From NCBI GenBank assembly GCA_028724545.1, contig JAQYCU010000069.1, forward strand, positions 1 to 45,846: a DNA stretch of 45,846 nucleotides. Reading direction: 5' to 3'. The position numbers and the translations under genes are program-made. Numbering within the stretch: the stretch's first letter is position 1; every line of letters begins with the position of its first letter. This document shows, in pieces, positions 7,365-16,383 of this stretch. This DNA is from a bacterium (GTDB taxonomy: Bacteria > Bacillota > Clostridia > Lachnospirales > Lachnospiraceae). The notes under the pieces are model-generated. The model had not been told where the DNA came from, made no database searches, and saw only the letters and a list, made by a program, of their open reading frames with translations.

Positions 7365-7572
7365 CAATCTAGACTGTGGAGAATTATTTGTCTAAGTGTA
7401 TGGATGCAATTAACAGAGAAGTTGATTTGTAAGCAGAGTGTGTTGGCAGGCAATCCAGATTTTTGTTTTATGCAAAAGATGAAAAGCGTACCGTCTTAGA
7501 ACAGCTGGTTTGCAGACTCGAATTTAGCAGTACACTCTCGTTTGAAAACAGTACAGCAGCCAACTTGTAAAT

Positions 7573-7631
7573 GGGCTGTGATAAAAACAGAGTTTCCTAA
7601 AAGCATAGGAAACCTGTTTTATCACATGCCC
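7573..7631. repeat. 59-bp imperfect palindrome (long hairpin)
   Basis: Nested stems: GGGC/GCCC (7573-7576, 7628-7631), TGATAAAA/TTTTATCA (7579-7586, 7617-7624), CAG/CTG, and GTTTCCTA/TAGGAAAC (7592-7599, 7606-7613) around a 6-base loop, with single-base bulges at 7587 and 7591. There is no T run on either side, so it is not a standard terminator. Confidence 0.72.
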
Positions 7632-7698
7632 CTACAAAACCCTTTTTCCCCAATTCTTTATATTGTATTTTGCGCCAAAATATCGTACACTAATAGTT

Positions 7699-7731
7699 AG
7701 GACTTTTTTGATAAAAAGGTTTATCTGTCCT
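7699..7731 (+). promoter_or_regulatory. Leader hairpin upstream of the YhfC-like gene
   Basis: AGGAC (7699-7703) pairs with GTCCT (7727-7731) and encloses GATAAA/TTTATC (7710-7715, 7720-7725). It lies about 60 bases before the next start codon. Its role is unknown; attenuation or an operator are options. Confidence 0.4.
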
Positions 7732-7791
7732 GAAAAAACGATGTGGCTTGTCCACAAACTATAAAGATAGAGAAAGAAAAGAGGAAAAAAG

Positions 7792-8667
7792 ATGGTATCA
7801 ACATCCGTTTTGAATTGTTTAATGGAAATATCTGTACTGAGTTTTGTATTTCCGGTTGTTATTTTGCTGGCATGGAAAATGAGAACGCATAAAAGTCTGG
7901 TTCCTGCGTTTGCCGGTATTTTTGTATTTCTGGTATTTGCAAAAGTACTGGAATCCGTTCCGTATGCACTGTGTCTGGGAATGGAAAATCCTGTTTCCGG
8001 AGTTCTTCGGTCAAATTACATTTTGTATGCCGTATATCTCGGCGTTGCTGCTGCGATTTTTGAGGAAGTGGGACGTTATCTGGCATTTCGTTATTTCCTG
8101 CCAAAATATGATGAATGTCAGAATGCGATTACATATGGAATCGGTCACGGTGGCATTGAATGTATGATTGTTCTTGGATGGAGTGATTTGCAGTATTATA
8201 TGACAGCAATTATTCTGAACAATGGCAAAGGATTATCAGACCTGCCAAAGACGATGCAGAGTTATTTCAAAAATCTGACAGCGTTTGACTGCATTGCAGA
8301 CGGTATTTCAGCTGTCTTTTTACTGGTTCTGCAGGTATGTCTGTCTATATTTATTTTTCAGGCAGTCCGCAATGAAAAATTACAGAAAAGATTATTTGGC
8401 CTTAGTATGATTTTTCATATGGCATTTTATATCCCAAATGGATTTTATCAGGCAAAACTGATACCACATATTGTAAGCCTTCTGTTAGAATTACTGATAA
8501 CAGGCATTGCTTTGGTTCTGGCAGTAGACATTTATAAAAAAATGAATGCAAATCAGACACGCAAAAAGTCTGAGCAGAAGCGAAAGGAGTCAGCTGAAAA
8601 AGGCAATGTATGGAATGTTGCTTCCCGAAAACTGACGAACTTGGATGAAGAAAAGGAAGACAAGTAG
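7792..8667 (+). CDS. YhfC-family putative intramembrane metalloprotease
   Basis: A 291-residue protein with about seven hydrophobic segments. The family-defining region reads EEVGRYLAFRYFLPK at about residues 90-104, followed by AITYGIGHGGIE; the paired Glu and the GHGGIE histidine/glutamate are the expected metal and catalytic ligands of the CPBP/PrsW-like superfamily to which YhfC belongs. The C-terminus is a charged cytosolic tail rich in Lys and Glu. It would cleave membrane proteins or act as a membrane scaffold; no substrate is known. It precedes the LTA synthase gene, but that gene has its own promoter 40 bases after this stop. GAGG lies nine bases before ATG 7792. Confidence 0.82.
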   Translation: MVSTSVLNCLMEISVLSFVFPVVILLAWKMRTHKSLVPAFAGIFVFLVFAKVLESVPYALCLGMENPVSGVLRSNYILYAVYLGVAAAIFEEVGRYLAFRYFLPKYDECQNAITYGIGHGGIECMIVLGWSDLQYYMTAIILNNGKGLSDLPKTMQSYFKNLTAFDCIADGISAVFLLVLQVCLSIFIFQAVRNEKLQKRLFGLSMIFHMAFYIPNGFYQAKLIPHIVSLLLELLITGIALVLAVDIYKKMNANQTRKKSEQKRKESAEKGNVWNVASRKLTNLDEEKEDK

Positions 8668-8703
8668 GCAGTTGTCTGGAAAAAAAGGACAGCAGGCAGT
8701 GGA

Positions 8704-8733
8704 TTGACAAAAGGGATTCAATAATAGTATGAT
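8704..8733 (+). promoter_or_regulatory. Promoter of the LTA-synthase-like gene
   Basis: TTGACA (8704-8709), 18-base spacer, TATGAT (8728-8733). It falls in the gap after the YhfC-like gene and gives a leader of about 80 bases before the synthase start. Confidence 0.68.
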
Positions 8734-8742
8734 GGGTTGGTG

Positions 8743-8781
8743 TGTGTTGCTGTTGTCACAGAGGTTTTGCAGTGCAACACA
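8743..8781 (+). promoter_or_regulatory. Inverted repeat in the LTA-synthase leader
   Basis: TGTGTTGC (8743-8750) and GCAACACA (8774-8781) form a perfect 8-bp stem with a 23-base loop, placed right after the predicted transcription start. It could be an mRNA hairpin or a protein-binding dyad. Confidence 0.45.
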
Positions 8782-8813
8782 TAATAGATATTATTATGAT
8801 TGAAAGAGGTTAT

Positions 8814-8825
8814 ATGTCATTATGA
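8814..8825 (+). other. Three-codon leader ORF overlapping the LTA-synthase start
   Basis: ATG TCA TTA TGA sits four bases after AGAGGT, the ideal ribosome-site spacing, and its stop overlaps the synthase start codon as ATGA. The synthase ATG itself is 12 bases from that site, further than usual. Ribosomes may therefore reach it by termination-reinitiation. The arrangement is visible; function is inferred. Confidence 0.4.
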
Positions 8826-11569
8826 TACAAAAGTATTTTCGTTTTACGAAAAAAAGAATTGCCACTTTTTTATTTCTTGCTTTGCTTATCATAACAGCCC
8901 AGGTGATTTTGACAGGCTCTATGATTTCGCGCCAGAAAGTTACGACAGAAGCAGGAAATTCGGAGAGTGCCGTTATTGGAATTTTAGATAAGACGGAAAT
9001 TGTACGGCAAAAATTTGAATTTGACCGGAAAGTTATTTTGAAAGAATTTTCATTAAGTTTCGGTTCGTTTGAACGTGATGAGGTCGGTGACCAGTTAAAT
9101 ATCCAGATGCTGGATGGTGATAACAATATTGTTTACGAATCAACAGTTCCGGTAGATGATATTACACCAAATGCATCATACCGTGTGGAGATGGACCATA
9201 CTGTCACGATTCCAAAAGGCGTTACCTGCTGTATCAAAATTAGCTGTAGTTCCAAAAAGAGCCAGTATGATACGATTCCGACTTTAAATACGACAAACAG
9301 AACAAATCCAAACACGTATATGTCTACATTAAAGATGCAGACACGCAAAAAATCATTAAATATATCCTATACCTATTATTATCGCCAGATATTCCCATTG
9401 GTGATGATAATTCTGGAGTTTGCTGCCTTATTTATTCTTTGTTTTGAACGTGTTACAGAATATGGTGTAATGCTTCGCAAAAAGCAGCAAAAGAAACTGC
9501 GTCAGTTAAAAAGACTGCAGGAAAGGGACAAAGAAGCACAGGAAAAAAGAAAGCACAGCAAAGATACTTCTGCAAAAGTGCGCTATTCGCGTGCCAATAC
9601 GGAGCAGAAGAAAGCAACAGACAAAAAAAGAAAGGCAAAACAGAAACAGAGCCAGAAGAAAAACAAATCGTTCAAAGATTTTGTGAAATGGTGTCTGGTG
9701 GAGCCTAAAGTCTTAAAGCGGGTCCGGATTGCTGCTGTTATTTTCAATCCATTGCTGACTATGTTTGCCATTGAGTTAATCAATGAAAATCTATTGGGAA
9801 TGGGTCCGAATGTCTGGATATTTACATGGATTTTATTGCTGGCCGTAGAAATACTGTTTTATGCTGTATCCGGCAATATGTTTGTTTCCATGATTGTTTT
9901 AGATTGCATTTTATTTATAGCAGGTCTTGCAAACCTGATTTTGATGAATGTGCGTGGAACTCCGTTTTTACCGGGAGATTTACTGGCACTTGGCACGGCT
10001 ACAGAAGTGGCAAATACGTATAAGATTTCTTTGACGCCTGCCCAGTTTGTTATGCTGCCGGCCTTTGTTATCTGGTGCCTTTTATTGTCACGCCTGAAGG
10101 AAAATAAGAAGAAAACTACTCCGGTTTCACAGAGAGTAATCAGGAGAGTAATTCCTCTGGCTGCTTCCTGTCTGGTGATTGGTGTACTATATAATACTCC
10201 TGTTTTGGAAAATGTAAAAATTACGGATAATGTCTGGAACAAAGTCGCATCCAGCCGTACAAATGGATTTTATATGAATTTCTTTTTGAATATTCATTAT
10301 CTGAGTGTTTCCAAACCGGATGGATATTCGCAGGAAGAAGTGACTGACATTCTGGATGCGTTCCAGAAGGAGAAAAATGATACAGCGACAAAACAGAAAC
10401 GAAAAGATGAAAATGGAAATGAAGTAACATCGAACAGTGACTATGGAACAAATAAAACATTGCAGGGGAAAAAGCCAAATATCATTCTGATTATGAATGA
10501 AAGTCTGGCCGATTATGATATGATTGGAAAGACCAACTATAATCGTGACCCGCTTGAGTTTATGCATAGTTTAAAAGACAATACGATATACGGAAAAGAT
10601 TATGTTTCCATTTATGGTGCAGGTACCAGCAATTCTGAGTTTGAAGCAATGACAGGAAATACTATGTCATTTTTCCCGAGTGGCTGCAATGTTTATCAGC
10701 AATTTATGCATAAAAGCACATTTTCAATGCCGTACTATCTGAAGTCATTAGGTTATGATACGGTTGCCGTGCATCCAAGCAGTGGTGCAAACTGGAATCG
10801 AATCAATACTTATAATAGTATGCGCTTTGACCGTTTTGTCACGATAGATGATTTCAAAAATCCGGAATATGTCCGTTATATCAGTGACAAAGAAAGTTAC
10901 AAAAAAGTCATTGAGTTATATGAACAGAAAGACAAAGATACGCCGTTGTTCTGTTTCAATATGACGATTCAGAATCATGGTGGCTATCTGACAAATACAA
11001 ACTGGGAAAATCCTGTTTATATGAAAGGCTCTTACTATCAGGAGGCAAAAGAATTTTTGTCTGCCACAAAAGTATCGGATGATGCTTTCAAATATCTGAT
11101 TGACTATTTCAAAAATGCAGATGAACCAACGATTATTTGTATGTTTGGTGACCATCAGCCGTCAATTGAAGTAGAGTTTTACGAAGAGATTATGAAAAAA
11201 CGGCAGGATGACTGGTCATTTGAAGATTTGCAGAAACGTTTTGTTACACCATTTATTGTCTGGGCAAATTATGATATTGAAGAAGGACAGAATGTAGTAT
11301 TAAGCAACAACTATCTGGAAAATCTGGTATTAAAGCAGGCAGGACTTGAACTGCCGGTATATAACCAGTATATTGAAAAAGTTTCAGAAACGATTCCTGT
11401 TATGAATGTAAACGGATATATGGACAATGCAGGAAAATGGCATAAGTATGATACCGATGAAACAGAAACGATTCAGAAATTGCTTTACCAGTATGAATTG
11501 CTGCAATATGCTTATTACAGTGACAGCGATAAAGCAACTATGAAAAAACTGTTTCAGATAAAAGACTAA
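8822..11569 (+). CDS. LTA synthase-family membrane sulfatase with large N-terminal extension
   Basis: A 915-residue protein, well beyond the usual 600-650 for LtaS. Order: membrane anchor (about 13-33); an extracellular, strand-rich domain (about 45-175); a second membrane segment (about 185-207); a very Lys/Arg/Gln-rich cytosolic region (about 218-286); further membrane segments (about 300-490); then an extracellular sulfatase domain beginning KKPNIILIMNES near 549. The nucleophile threonine is in GAGTSNSEFE (Thr602), and the metal/His motif GDHQPS is near 776. LtaS enzymes polymerise glycerol phosphate from phosphatidylglycerol onto a glycolipid; relatives transfer phosphoglycerol or phosphoethanolamine to other glycans. 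The extension makes canonical LTA synthesis uncertain. Confidence 0.85.
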   Translation: MIQKYFRFTKKRIATFLFLALLIITAQVILTGSMISRQKVTTEAGNSESAVIGILDKTEIVRQKFEFDRKVILKEFSLSFGSFERDEVGDQLNIQMLDGDNNIVYESTVPVDDITPNASYRVEMDHTVTIPKGVTCCIKISCSSKKSQYDTIPTLNTTNRTNPNTYMSTLKMQTRKKSLNISYTYYYRQIFPLVMIILEFAALFILCFERVTEYGVMLRKKQQKKLRQLKRLQERDKEAQEKRKHSKDTSAKVRYSRANTEQKKATDKKRKAKQKQSQKKNKSFKDFVKWCLVEPKVLKRVRIAAVIFNPLLTMFAIELINENLLGMGPNVWIFTWILLLAVEILFYAVSGNMFVSMIVLDCILFIAGLANLILMNVRGTPFLPGDLLALGTATEVANTYKISLTPAQFVMLPAFVIWCLLLSRLKENKKKTTPVSQRVIRRVIPLAASCLVIGVLYNTPVLENVKITDNVWNKVASSRTNGFYMNFFLNIHYLSVSKPDGYSQEEVTDILDAFQKEKNDTATKQKRKDENGNEVTSNSDYGTNKTLQGKKPNIILIMNESLADYDMIGKTNYNRDPLEFMHSLKDNTIYGKDYVSIYGAGTSNSEFEAMTGNTMSFFPSGCNVYQQFMHKSTFSMPYYLKSLGYDTVAVHPSSGANWNRINTYNSMRFDRFVTIDDFKNPEYVRYISDKESYKKVIELYEQKDKDTPLFCFNMTIQNHGGYLTNTNWENPVYMKGSYYQEAKEFLSATKVSDDAFKYLIDYFKNADEPTIICMFGDHQPSIEVEFYEEIMKKRQDDWSFEDLQKRFVTPFIVWANYDIEEGQNVVLSNNYLENLVLKQAGLELPVYNQYIEKVSETIPVMNVNGYMDNAGKWHKYDTDETETIQKLLYQYELLQYAYYSDSDKATMKKLFQIKD

Positions 11570-11683
11570 TAAAGGAAATGTTTTATAAGAAGAATAGCAC
11601 AGAGATAAAAATATGTTTTCCAAATGATGCAAATTAAAGAATAAAATGTATTGTCAATAACTGATTTCACAGAGGAGGCTTTT

Positions 11684-12613
11684 ATGAACCACAAAGAAAT
11701 TGAAGCAGCGTTGGATGAACTGAAGCGTCAGAAAAAGACGCAATTACCGGCAGATGTGCTGGAAGCATTAAATAAACTTACAGTAGTGGTTCCGGCAGTG
11801 ATGCCAAAAGGAACCAGTCCGGAAATTTTAAAGAAAATGCTTACGAACCCGGGAAAAGACCGCCCACTGCCGGAAGGTGTCAATCCCCATCCGTGCATTT
11901 TTGAAAATCAGGAAGGAGAGAGTCTTTTACCTGTATTTACTTCGGAGGCAGAGTTAAAAAAGGCAAAAAATGTGCCGAATTTCCCATTGCTTTTAAATAT
12001 GGATTTTCAGTCCTGCATCCATTTTGTGCAGCGCAATCCAAAAGTAACGGGTATCGTTCTGAATGCATATACGCACAATGTGATTATGCATCTGAATCCA
12101 AATGCTGCCAGTGGTAATCAGGAGAAGAAAGTTACGATAGAGCAGTATCACTATATGATGCGTCAGCGTTTTGAATCTTCTGTTCTGCCAAAGCAGTTAT
12201 TTGAACAGAAGGAAGCCTTTATACAGAAACTTGCCAATGAAAAGGGAGAGTGTCTGAAAGCCTTATATGATGAAATCTATGATGGAGAAATCGCCTGTCC
12301 TTATGTGGAAGAAGATTTTGAATTTATGTTTCTGAATCTCCGTGAGGATTTTATGGTTTGCCAGATTACAATGCCGGCCAAAAACCTCGCTGTCAAGATG
12401 TGTCCGAGTGCTATATTTGCGTGGAATAAAACGCAGAAAAAAATCTGGTATTACGCCATTGTTTTATCAGGAGGACAGAATCAGGCACACCTGTTTGAAG
12501 TATATGAGAATGGAAAAAATGCAGATTTAGGAGAAGCACCGGTACAGGGAAATGAGATTTCTACAGTGCTGGATTTGATACAAGGAGCAAATGATGATAC
12601 AGCAGAATCATAA
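11684..12613 (+). CDS. SseB-like domain protein
   Basis: A 309-residue soluble protein. The middle part (LLPVFTSEAELKKAK, about residues 83-97, then FPLLLNMDFQSC and GIVLNAYTHNVIM) matches the N-terminal domain of SseB-like proteins, a widespread domain of unclear role named after a secretion component; no secretion genes are present here. A second alpha/beta domain (about 195-300, EDFEFMFLNLRED) ends the protein. ATG 11684 is preceded by GAGGAGG. Its end overlaps the next gene by 23 bases, making a tight four-gene unit with the lipoprotein, phosphatase and Maf genes. Molecular role unknown. Confidence 0.72.
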   Translation: MNHKEIEAALDELKRQKKTQLPADVLEALNKLTVVVPAVMPKGTSPEILKKMLTNPGKDRPLPEGVNPHPCIFENQEGESLLPVFTSEAELKKAKNVPNFPLLLNMDFQSCIHFVQRNPKVTGIVLNAYTHNVIMHLNPNAASGNQEKKVTIEQYHYMMRQRFESSVLPKQLFEQKEAFIQKLANEKGECLKALYDEIYDGEIACPYVEEDFEFMFLNLREDFMVCQITMPAKNLAVKMCPSAIFAWNKTQKKIWYYAIVLSGGQNQAHLFEVYENGKNADLGEAPVQGNEISTVLDLIQGANDDTAES

Positions 12614-13463
12614 ATCGTGCATCAAAAGATGGACAGCACATTTTATGGTACTTGCCATAACAGTCTGTCTTTTTTCAGGATGTACAGCAAAAAAAGAGGA
12701 AAAGAAAGAAACAGTAACACCAAAGCCGACATATGAAAAGGTAAATCAAGAGGAAGAAACGGCGTCAAATTTAGGTTTATGGACACGCGCGATGGGTTCT
12801 GTCCTAATCTATATTAATGATGGCAATCCTTATTATTTTGGTGGTTATCAGACGACAGAAGATAATAAAGAGGCTGCCGTTCGTATTTTATCCCAAAGCT
12901 GGAACATCAACAGCCGGAAAGACTTGCTAAAGCAGATTAAAATTCTGCTGGTGCAGGGTGACCGGAAAGAGTATGTTAAAGAAGCGAAAGAAATGAAATC
13001 AATGTCGAAAAAGAAACTGAAAACAGCGATGAAACAGCTTTCGGGAGATATTCTGATTCATTATGAAACAGTGCAGTATAACTGGAAAAAATGGAAGAAA
13101 AAAGGACTTCTTGCCTGGGATATGTGCCGTATTTCCCATCTGGTACAATGGGGATATGTGGCAGGATATCTAACTGTAAGAGAAGCGCAGGCATTGATAG
13201 AGCCTGCTGCAAAACGTCTGCAGAAGAATTTTAAATCATGGGAAGAAGTACAGAATAACTGGCTGGATGGTTACTGTCTTTATGCAGATGTTGACCGGAC
13301 GGCAGATGGAAACGAATATGTGAACCGGAAAACAGTTTATGAAAAACTGCGTGATAATCAGACAAAGAAAAATTTGCTATATGATGACAAACTTTTTACG
13401 GACGAAATTATTCCGTTAAGTGATATATCATATCAGACTATATTAGAGGAAATAAAAAAATGA
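12591..13463 (+). CDS. DUF1266-like lipoprotein
   Basis: A 290-residue protein with a lipoprotein signal peptide; the lipobox LFSGC puts the modified cysteine at position 31, followed by a charged linker. The rest (about 62-290) resembles DUF1266: SQSWNINSRKDLLKQI near the front, then AWDMCRISHLVQWGYVAGYL and later SWEEVQNNWLDGYCLYA. The family has no known function; here the protein would sit on the outer face of the membrane, which is unusual since many members are cytosolic. It starts inside the SseB-like gene and its stop overlaps the next start as ATGA, so the three are probably translationally coupled. Confidence 0.75.
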   Translation: MMIQQNHKSCIKRWTAHFMVLAITVCLFSGCTAKKEEKKETVTPKPTYEKVNQEEETASNLGLWTRAMGSVLIYINDGNPYYFGGYQTTEDNKEAAVRILSQSWNINSRKDLLKQIKILLVQGDRKEYVKEAKEMKSMSKKKLKTAMKQLSGDILIHYETVQYNWKKWKKKGLLAWDMCRISHLVQWGYVAGYLTVREAQALIEPAAKRLQKNFKSWEEVQNNWLDGYCLYADVDRTADGNEYVNRKTVYEKLRDNQTKKNLLYDDKLFTDEIIPLSDISYQTILEEIKK

Positions 13464-14188
13464 TTTTATATTTGATTCGTCATGGAAGACAGAACAGTAC
13501 GGACTGTAATGTAAACACGGGATTGGCCGAAGAAGGCAAAAAGCAGGCAGAACTGCTTGGCAAGCGAATGAAACATTATCCCGTGGATGCGTTGTATACC
13601 AGTGATTTAACCCGTGCCATAGAAACTGCACAGATTGCTTTTTGTGACAACAAAGAACTTTTGGCAAAACACCAGATACGCAGTGGTTTACGGGAAGTGG
13701 ATTTTGGTTCTCTTACAGGAAAAGAAGATGCTGTAGTAAAAGCATTCTATCAGGATTATTATAAAGAGCAGATGGCACTTTTTGACGAAGGCAAACAGCG
13801 TCCGTCAGGCACGGCATTAGATGAAGTAAATCAATATGTCGGCGAGTTTTTTGTGCCACCACATGAAATGTGGTATCCGGATGGAGAAAACGGAAAAATG
13901 GTTCTGGAACGTTTTATGCCTGTGATGCAGGAATGGATTGCAAGTGATTATCAGCATATTGCTGTTGTTACGCACGGCGGGGTAATCCGTATTCTTTTGT
14001 GCGCGCTGTTTGGAGGCGATTTTGGAAAGCGTCTGCAATTTGGCACATCATTAGAAAACTGCAGTATTACACAGCTGCATTATGATGAAGCAAAACATTC
14101 CTTCTTTTTAGACAGGTTTAATGACTATGCTCACATAGAAGCAGAGCCTTCTTTGTTACGCAGTCATTTTTTGAAGCCAAATGAATAA
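13460..14188 (+). CDS. Histidine phosphatase-family protein (phosphoglycerate mutase-like)
   Basis: A 242-residue branch-1 histidine phosphatase. The phospho-accepting histidine is in IRHGRQN (His8), the usual LYTSDLTRAIETAQ follows near residue 46, GLREVDFGSLTG near 75, and the second catalytic histidine is in VVTHGGVIRILL (about 172). Such enzymes remove phosphate from small metabolites or act as cofactor-dependent mutases; the longer middle part argues for a phosphatase rather than glycolytic GpmA. The start overlaps the lipoprotein stop (ATGA). The substrate is unknown. Confidence 0.88.
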   Translation: MILYLIRHGRQNSTDCNVNTGLAEEGKKQAELLGKRMKHYPVDALYTSDLTRAIETAQIAFCDNKELLAKHQIRSGLREVDFGSLTGKEDAVVKAFYQDYYKEQMALFDEGKQRPSGTALDEVNQYVGEFFVPPHEMWYPDGENGKMVLERFMPVMQEWIASDYQHIAVVTHGGVIRILLCALFGGDFGKRLQFGTSLENCSITQLHYDEAKHSFFLDRFNDYAHIEAEPSLLRSHFLKPNE

Positions 14189-14258
14189 AAAGGAGCATAC
14201 AGTGAGAATAAGGCAGATAACTTATTTTGCAACAGACTGCTCTGAAATGAGGATGATT

Positions 14259-14825
14259 ATGGATAAAATTATATTAGCTTCCGGTTCGCCAAGACGCCGG
14301 GAAATACTATCGCAGGTTGGAATTGCTTATGATGTAATCCCAAGTAATATCGAGGAAGTAATCACACAGAACACGCCTTCTCTTATCGTAGAAGAACTTT
14401 CTAAACAGAAAGCAATGGATGTTGCCAATCGGAATAAAATGGCAGTTGTGCTGGGGGCAGATACTGTTGTGGCACTAGAGGATAAGATTTTAGGAAAGCC
14501 AAAGGATGAGCAGGATGCCTTTGAGATGATTTCGGCTTTGAGTGGACGGACACATTTTGTTTATACAGGCGTAACGCTGGCAAAAGTATCGCAGGACGGC
14601 TCAATGGTCAGCAGAACATTTCATGAGAAAACGGCAGTAACCGTGTCGAAAATGTCATCAGAAGAAATTTTGGCGTATATTGCAACAAAAGAACCAATGG
14701 ATAAGGCAGGTGCTTACGGGATTCAGGGGGCATTTGCTGCTTATATCAGTGGCATTGAAGGGGATTATTATAATGTTGTCGGTCTGCCGATATGCAGAGT
14801 TATGCGCGAATTAAAAGAAATATAG
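14259..14825 (+). CDS. maf: Maf-family nucleotide pyrophosphatase
   Basis: A 188-residue protein with the Maf signatures ILASGSPRRREIL at the N-terminus, VLGADTVVALEDKILGKPK around 62-80, and GIQGAFAAYISGIEGDYYNVVGLP near the end. Maf proteins hydrolyse dTTP, UTP or modified nucleoside triphosphates to monophosphates, and were first linked to septum formation. ATG 14259 is preferred: GAGG lies seven bases upstream, while the in-frame ATG at 14181 would add 26 residues not seen in the family. It is the last gene of the SseB-like unit, before a terminator shared with argG. Confidence 0.92.
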   Translation: MDKIILASGSPRRREILSQVGIAYDVIPSNIEEVITQNTPSLIVEELSKQKAMDVANRNKMAVVLGADTVVALEDKILGKPKDEQDAFEMISALSGRTHFVYTGVTLAKVSQDGSMVSRTFHEKTAVTVSKMSSEEILAYIATKEPMDKAGAYGIQGAFAAYISGIEGDYYNVVGLPICRVMRELKEI

Positions 14826-14920
14826 GAATAACAGAAAATGATAGGGAATTACGGAAGACAAAGAATGATAGAATCAAGACGATGTTAAATAAAGAAAAAA
14901 GCAAATAAAAAAATAGAAAG

Positions 14921-14965
14921 AAACGGGAATATATTTGAGAAAATCTCATTTATATTCCCGTTTTG
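14921..14965. terminator. Bidirectional terminator between maf and argG
   Basis: AAACGGGAATATA (14921-14933) pairs with TATATTCCCGTTT (14951-14963); the stem continues inward as TGAGA/TCTCA. T runs follow on the plus strand, and A-rich sequence on the other side gives a T run on the minus strand. It serves two converging transcripts. Confidence 0.9.
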
Positions 14966-14995
14966 CTTTTATGATATAACGATTATCATATGATT

Positions 14996-16222
14996 TTATT
15001 TATCATTCAGTTCAACGAATGGTCCCTGTTTCATAGCACGTACTTTAGAAGAAAGTCCGAACAGGTTGATGAAGCCTTCAGCATCTTTGTGGTTATAAAG
15101 TTCACCGGTTGTAAAGGAAGCGATAGACTCGCTGTAAATACTATATGGAGAAGTAGTTCCCATTTTGATGATATTTCCTTTGTAAAGTTTGAACTTAACT
15201 TCACCGGTAACATATTTCTGTGTAGATTCAATAAATGCCTGAACAGCTTCACGAAGAGGAGTAAACCATTTTCCTTCATATACGATATCAGCAAATTTAT
15301 TTCCCATATCCTTCTTTGCTGTATAGGTATCACGGTCAAGGATTAATTCTTCTAACTGCTGATGTGCTTCCATCAGGATAGTTCCACCTGGTGTTTCATA
15401 TACACCACGGGATTTCATACCAACAACACGGTTTTCTACGATATCAATAATACCGATGCCGTGTTTTCCACCTAAAGCATTCAGTGTACGGATGATATCA
15501 GATACTTTCATTTCTTTGCCATTGACAGATTTTGGAACACCCTGTTCAAAAGTCATAGTAACGATTTCACCTTCCTCTGGAGCTTTTTCAGGAGTAGTTC
15601 CCAATACCAGAAGATGGTCATAATCAGGTGCGTTTGCAGGGTCTTCTAACTCAAGACCTTCGTGGCTAATGTGCCATAAGTTTCTATCACGGCTGTAACT
15701 GTTATCAGCAGAAAATGGAAGGTTGATACCGTGCTGCTTGCAGTATTCAATTTCAGATTCACGGGAATCCATTGTCCAGAGGTCGTTTCTCCATGCTGCG
15801 ATAATCTTGATATCAGGAGCAAGTGCTTTGATACCAAGTTCAAAACGTACCTGGTCATTTCCTTTACCTGTAGCACCGTGGCAGATGGCAGTAGCGCCTT
15901 CTTTACGTGCAATTTCAACAAGTCTTTTTGCAATTAATGGGCGAGCCATAGAAGTACCAAGCAGGTATTTATTTTCATAGATTGCATTAGCCTGAACACA
16001 AGGAACAACATAATCATCACAGAATTCATCTGTTACATCTTCAATATATAATTTAGATGCGCCACATGAGATTGCTCTTTCCTCTAAACCGTCCAGTTCG
16101 CTTTCCTGTCCAACGTCAATACATACACAGATTACTTCATAATCGAAGTTTTCCTTTAACCAAGGAATAATTGCAGTTGTGTCAAGTCCGCCGGAATAGG
16201 CGAGAATAACTTTTTCTTTCAT
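14996..16222 (-). CDS. argG: Argininosuccinate synthase
   Basis: A 408-residue enzyme joining citrulline and aspartate with ATP to argininosuccinate, the penultimate step of arginine synthesis. The N-terminal PP-loop [15 protein letters not shown] is at residues 8-22; [23 protein letters not shown] and the [18 protein letters not shown] region complete the family pattern, and the length is standard. AGGAGG stands before the ATG at 16222. The gene diverges from argB across a 300-bp control region with good promoters for both. No argH, argC or argJ is in the window. Confidence 0.97.
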   Translation of the reverse strand: MKEKVILAYSGGLDTTAIIPWLKENFDYEVICVCIDVGQESELDGLEERAISCGASKLYIEDVTDEFCDDYVVPCVQANAIYENKYLLGTSMARPLIAKRLVEIARKEGATAICHGATGKGNDQVRFELGIKALAPDIKIIAAWRNDLWTMDSRESEIEYCKQHGINLPFSADNSYSRDRNLWHISHEGLELEDPANAPDYDHLLVLGTTPEKAPEEGEIVTMTFEQGVPKSVNGKEMKVSDIIRTLNALGGKHGIGIIDIVENRVVGMKSRGVYETPGGTILMEAHQQLEELILDRDTYTAKKDMGNKFADIVYEGKWFTPLREAVQAFIESTQKYVTGEVKFKLYKGNIIKMGTTSPYSIYSESIASFTTGELYNHKDAEGFINLFGLSSKVRAMKQGPFVELNDK

Positions 16223-16303
16223 TCTTAAATCCTCCTAAATATGTAGTCGCGTGTAACTTTATATCATAGTTACATTAGAAATAAAAAAGATACACTAACT
16301 TTT

Positions 16304-16332
16304 AGTATAAGCAGAAACGGTATTGAATGCAA
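16304..16332 (-). promoter_or_regulatory. argG promoter
   Basis: Minus strand: TTGCAT (-35, 16327-16332), 17-base spacer, TATACT (-10, 16304-16309). The leader of about 75 bases contains a TGTAACT/AGTTACA hairpin. TTGAATGCA, overlapping the -35, looks like an ARG-box half site. Confidence 0.78.
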
Positions 16333-16383
16333 TCTTTTTTCAGAAAAGATTCTATTCTGCTGTTTCGTTTCATACTGAAATCT

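Larger units (their letters stand above)
7365..7791. other. Non-coding stretch upstream of the YhfC-like gene
   Basis: No plausible gene was found here. It holds a long hairpin (7573-7631), a leader hairpin (7699-7731), and recurring GCAGTACA/CAGTACAGCAGC segments around 7528-7560 that echo GCAGCAGTACA inside the neighbouring cloverleaf element. AGAGTGT and ACACTCT form a distant 7-bp inverted pair. It may be decayed repeat DNA or part of a larger folded RNA. A weak promoter-like TTGTAT/TACACT pair with 17-base spacing precedes the 7699 hairpin. Confidence 0.5.

Noticed and set aside
7083-7367. 94-codon minus-strand frame
   Set aside because: It crosses the terminator at 7164-7196 and one arm of the cloverleaf palindrome, so it is a by-product of those repeats.
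7365-7440. Possible tRNA or SRP RNA in the long intergenic region
   Set aside because: No T-arm GTTCGA-type motif, acceptor stem or SRP Alu-like core was seen anywhere in the stretch.
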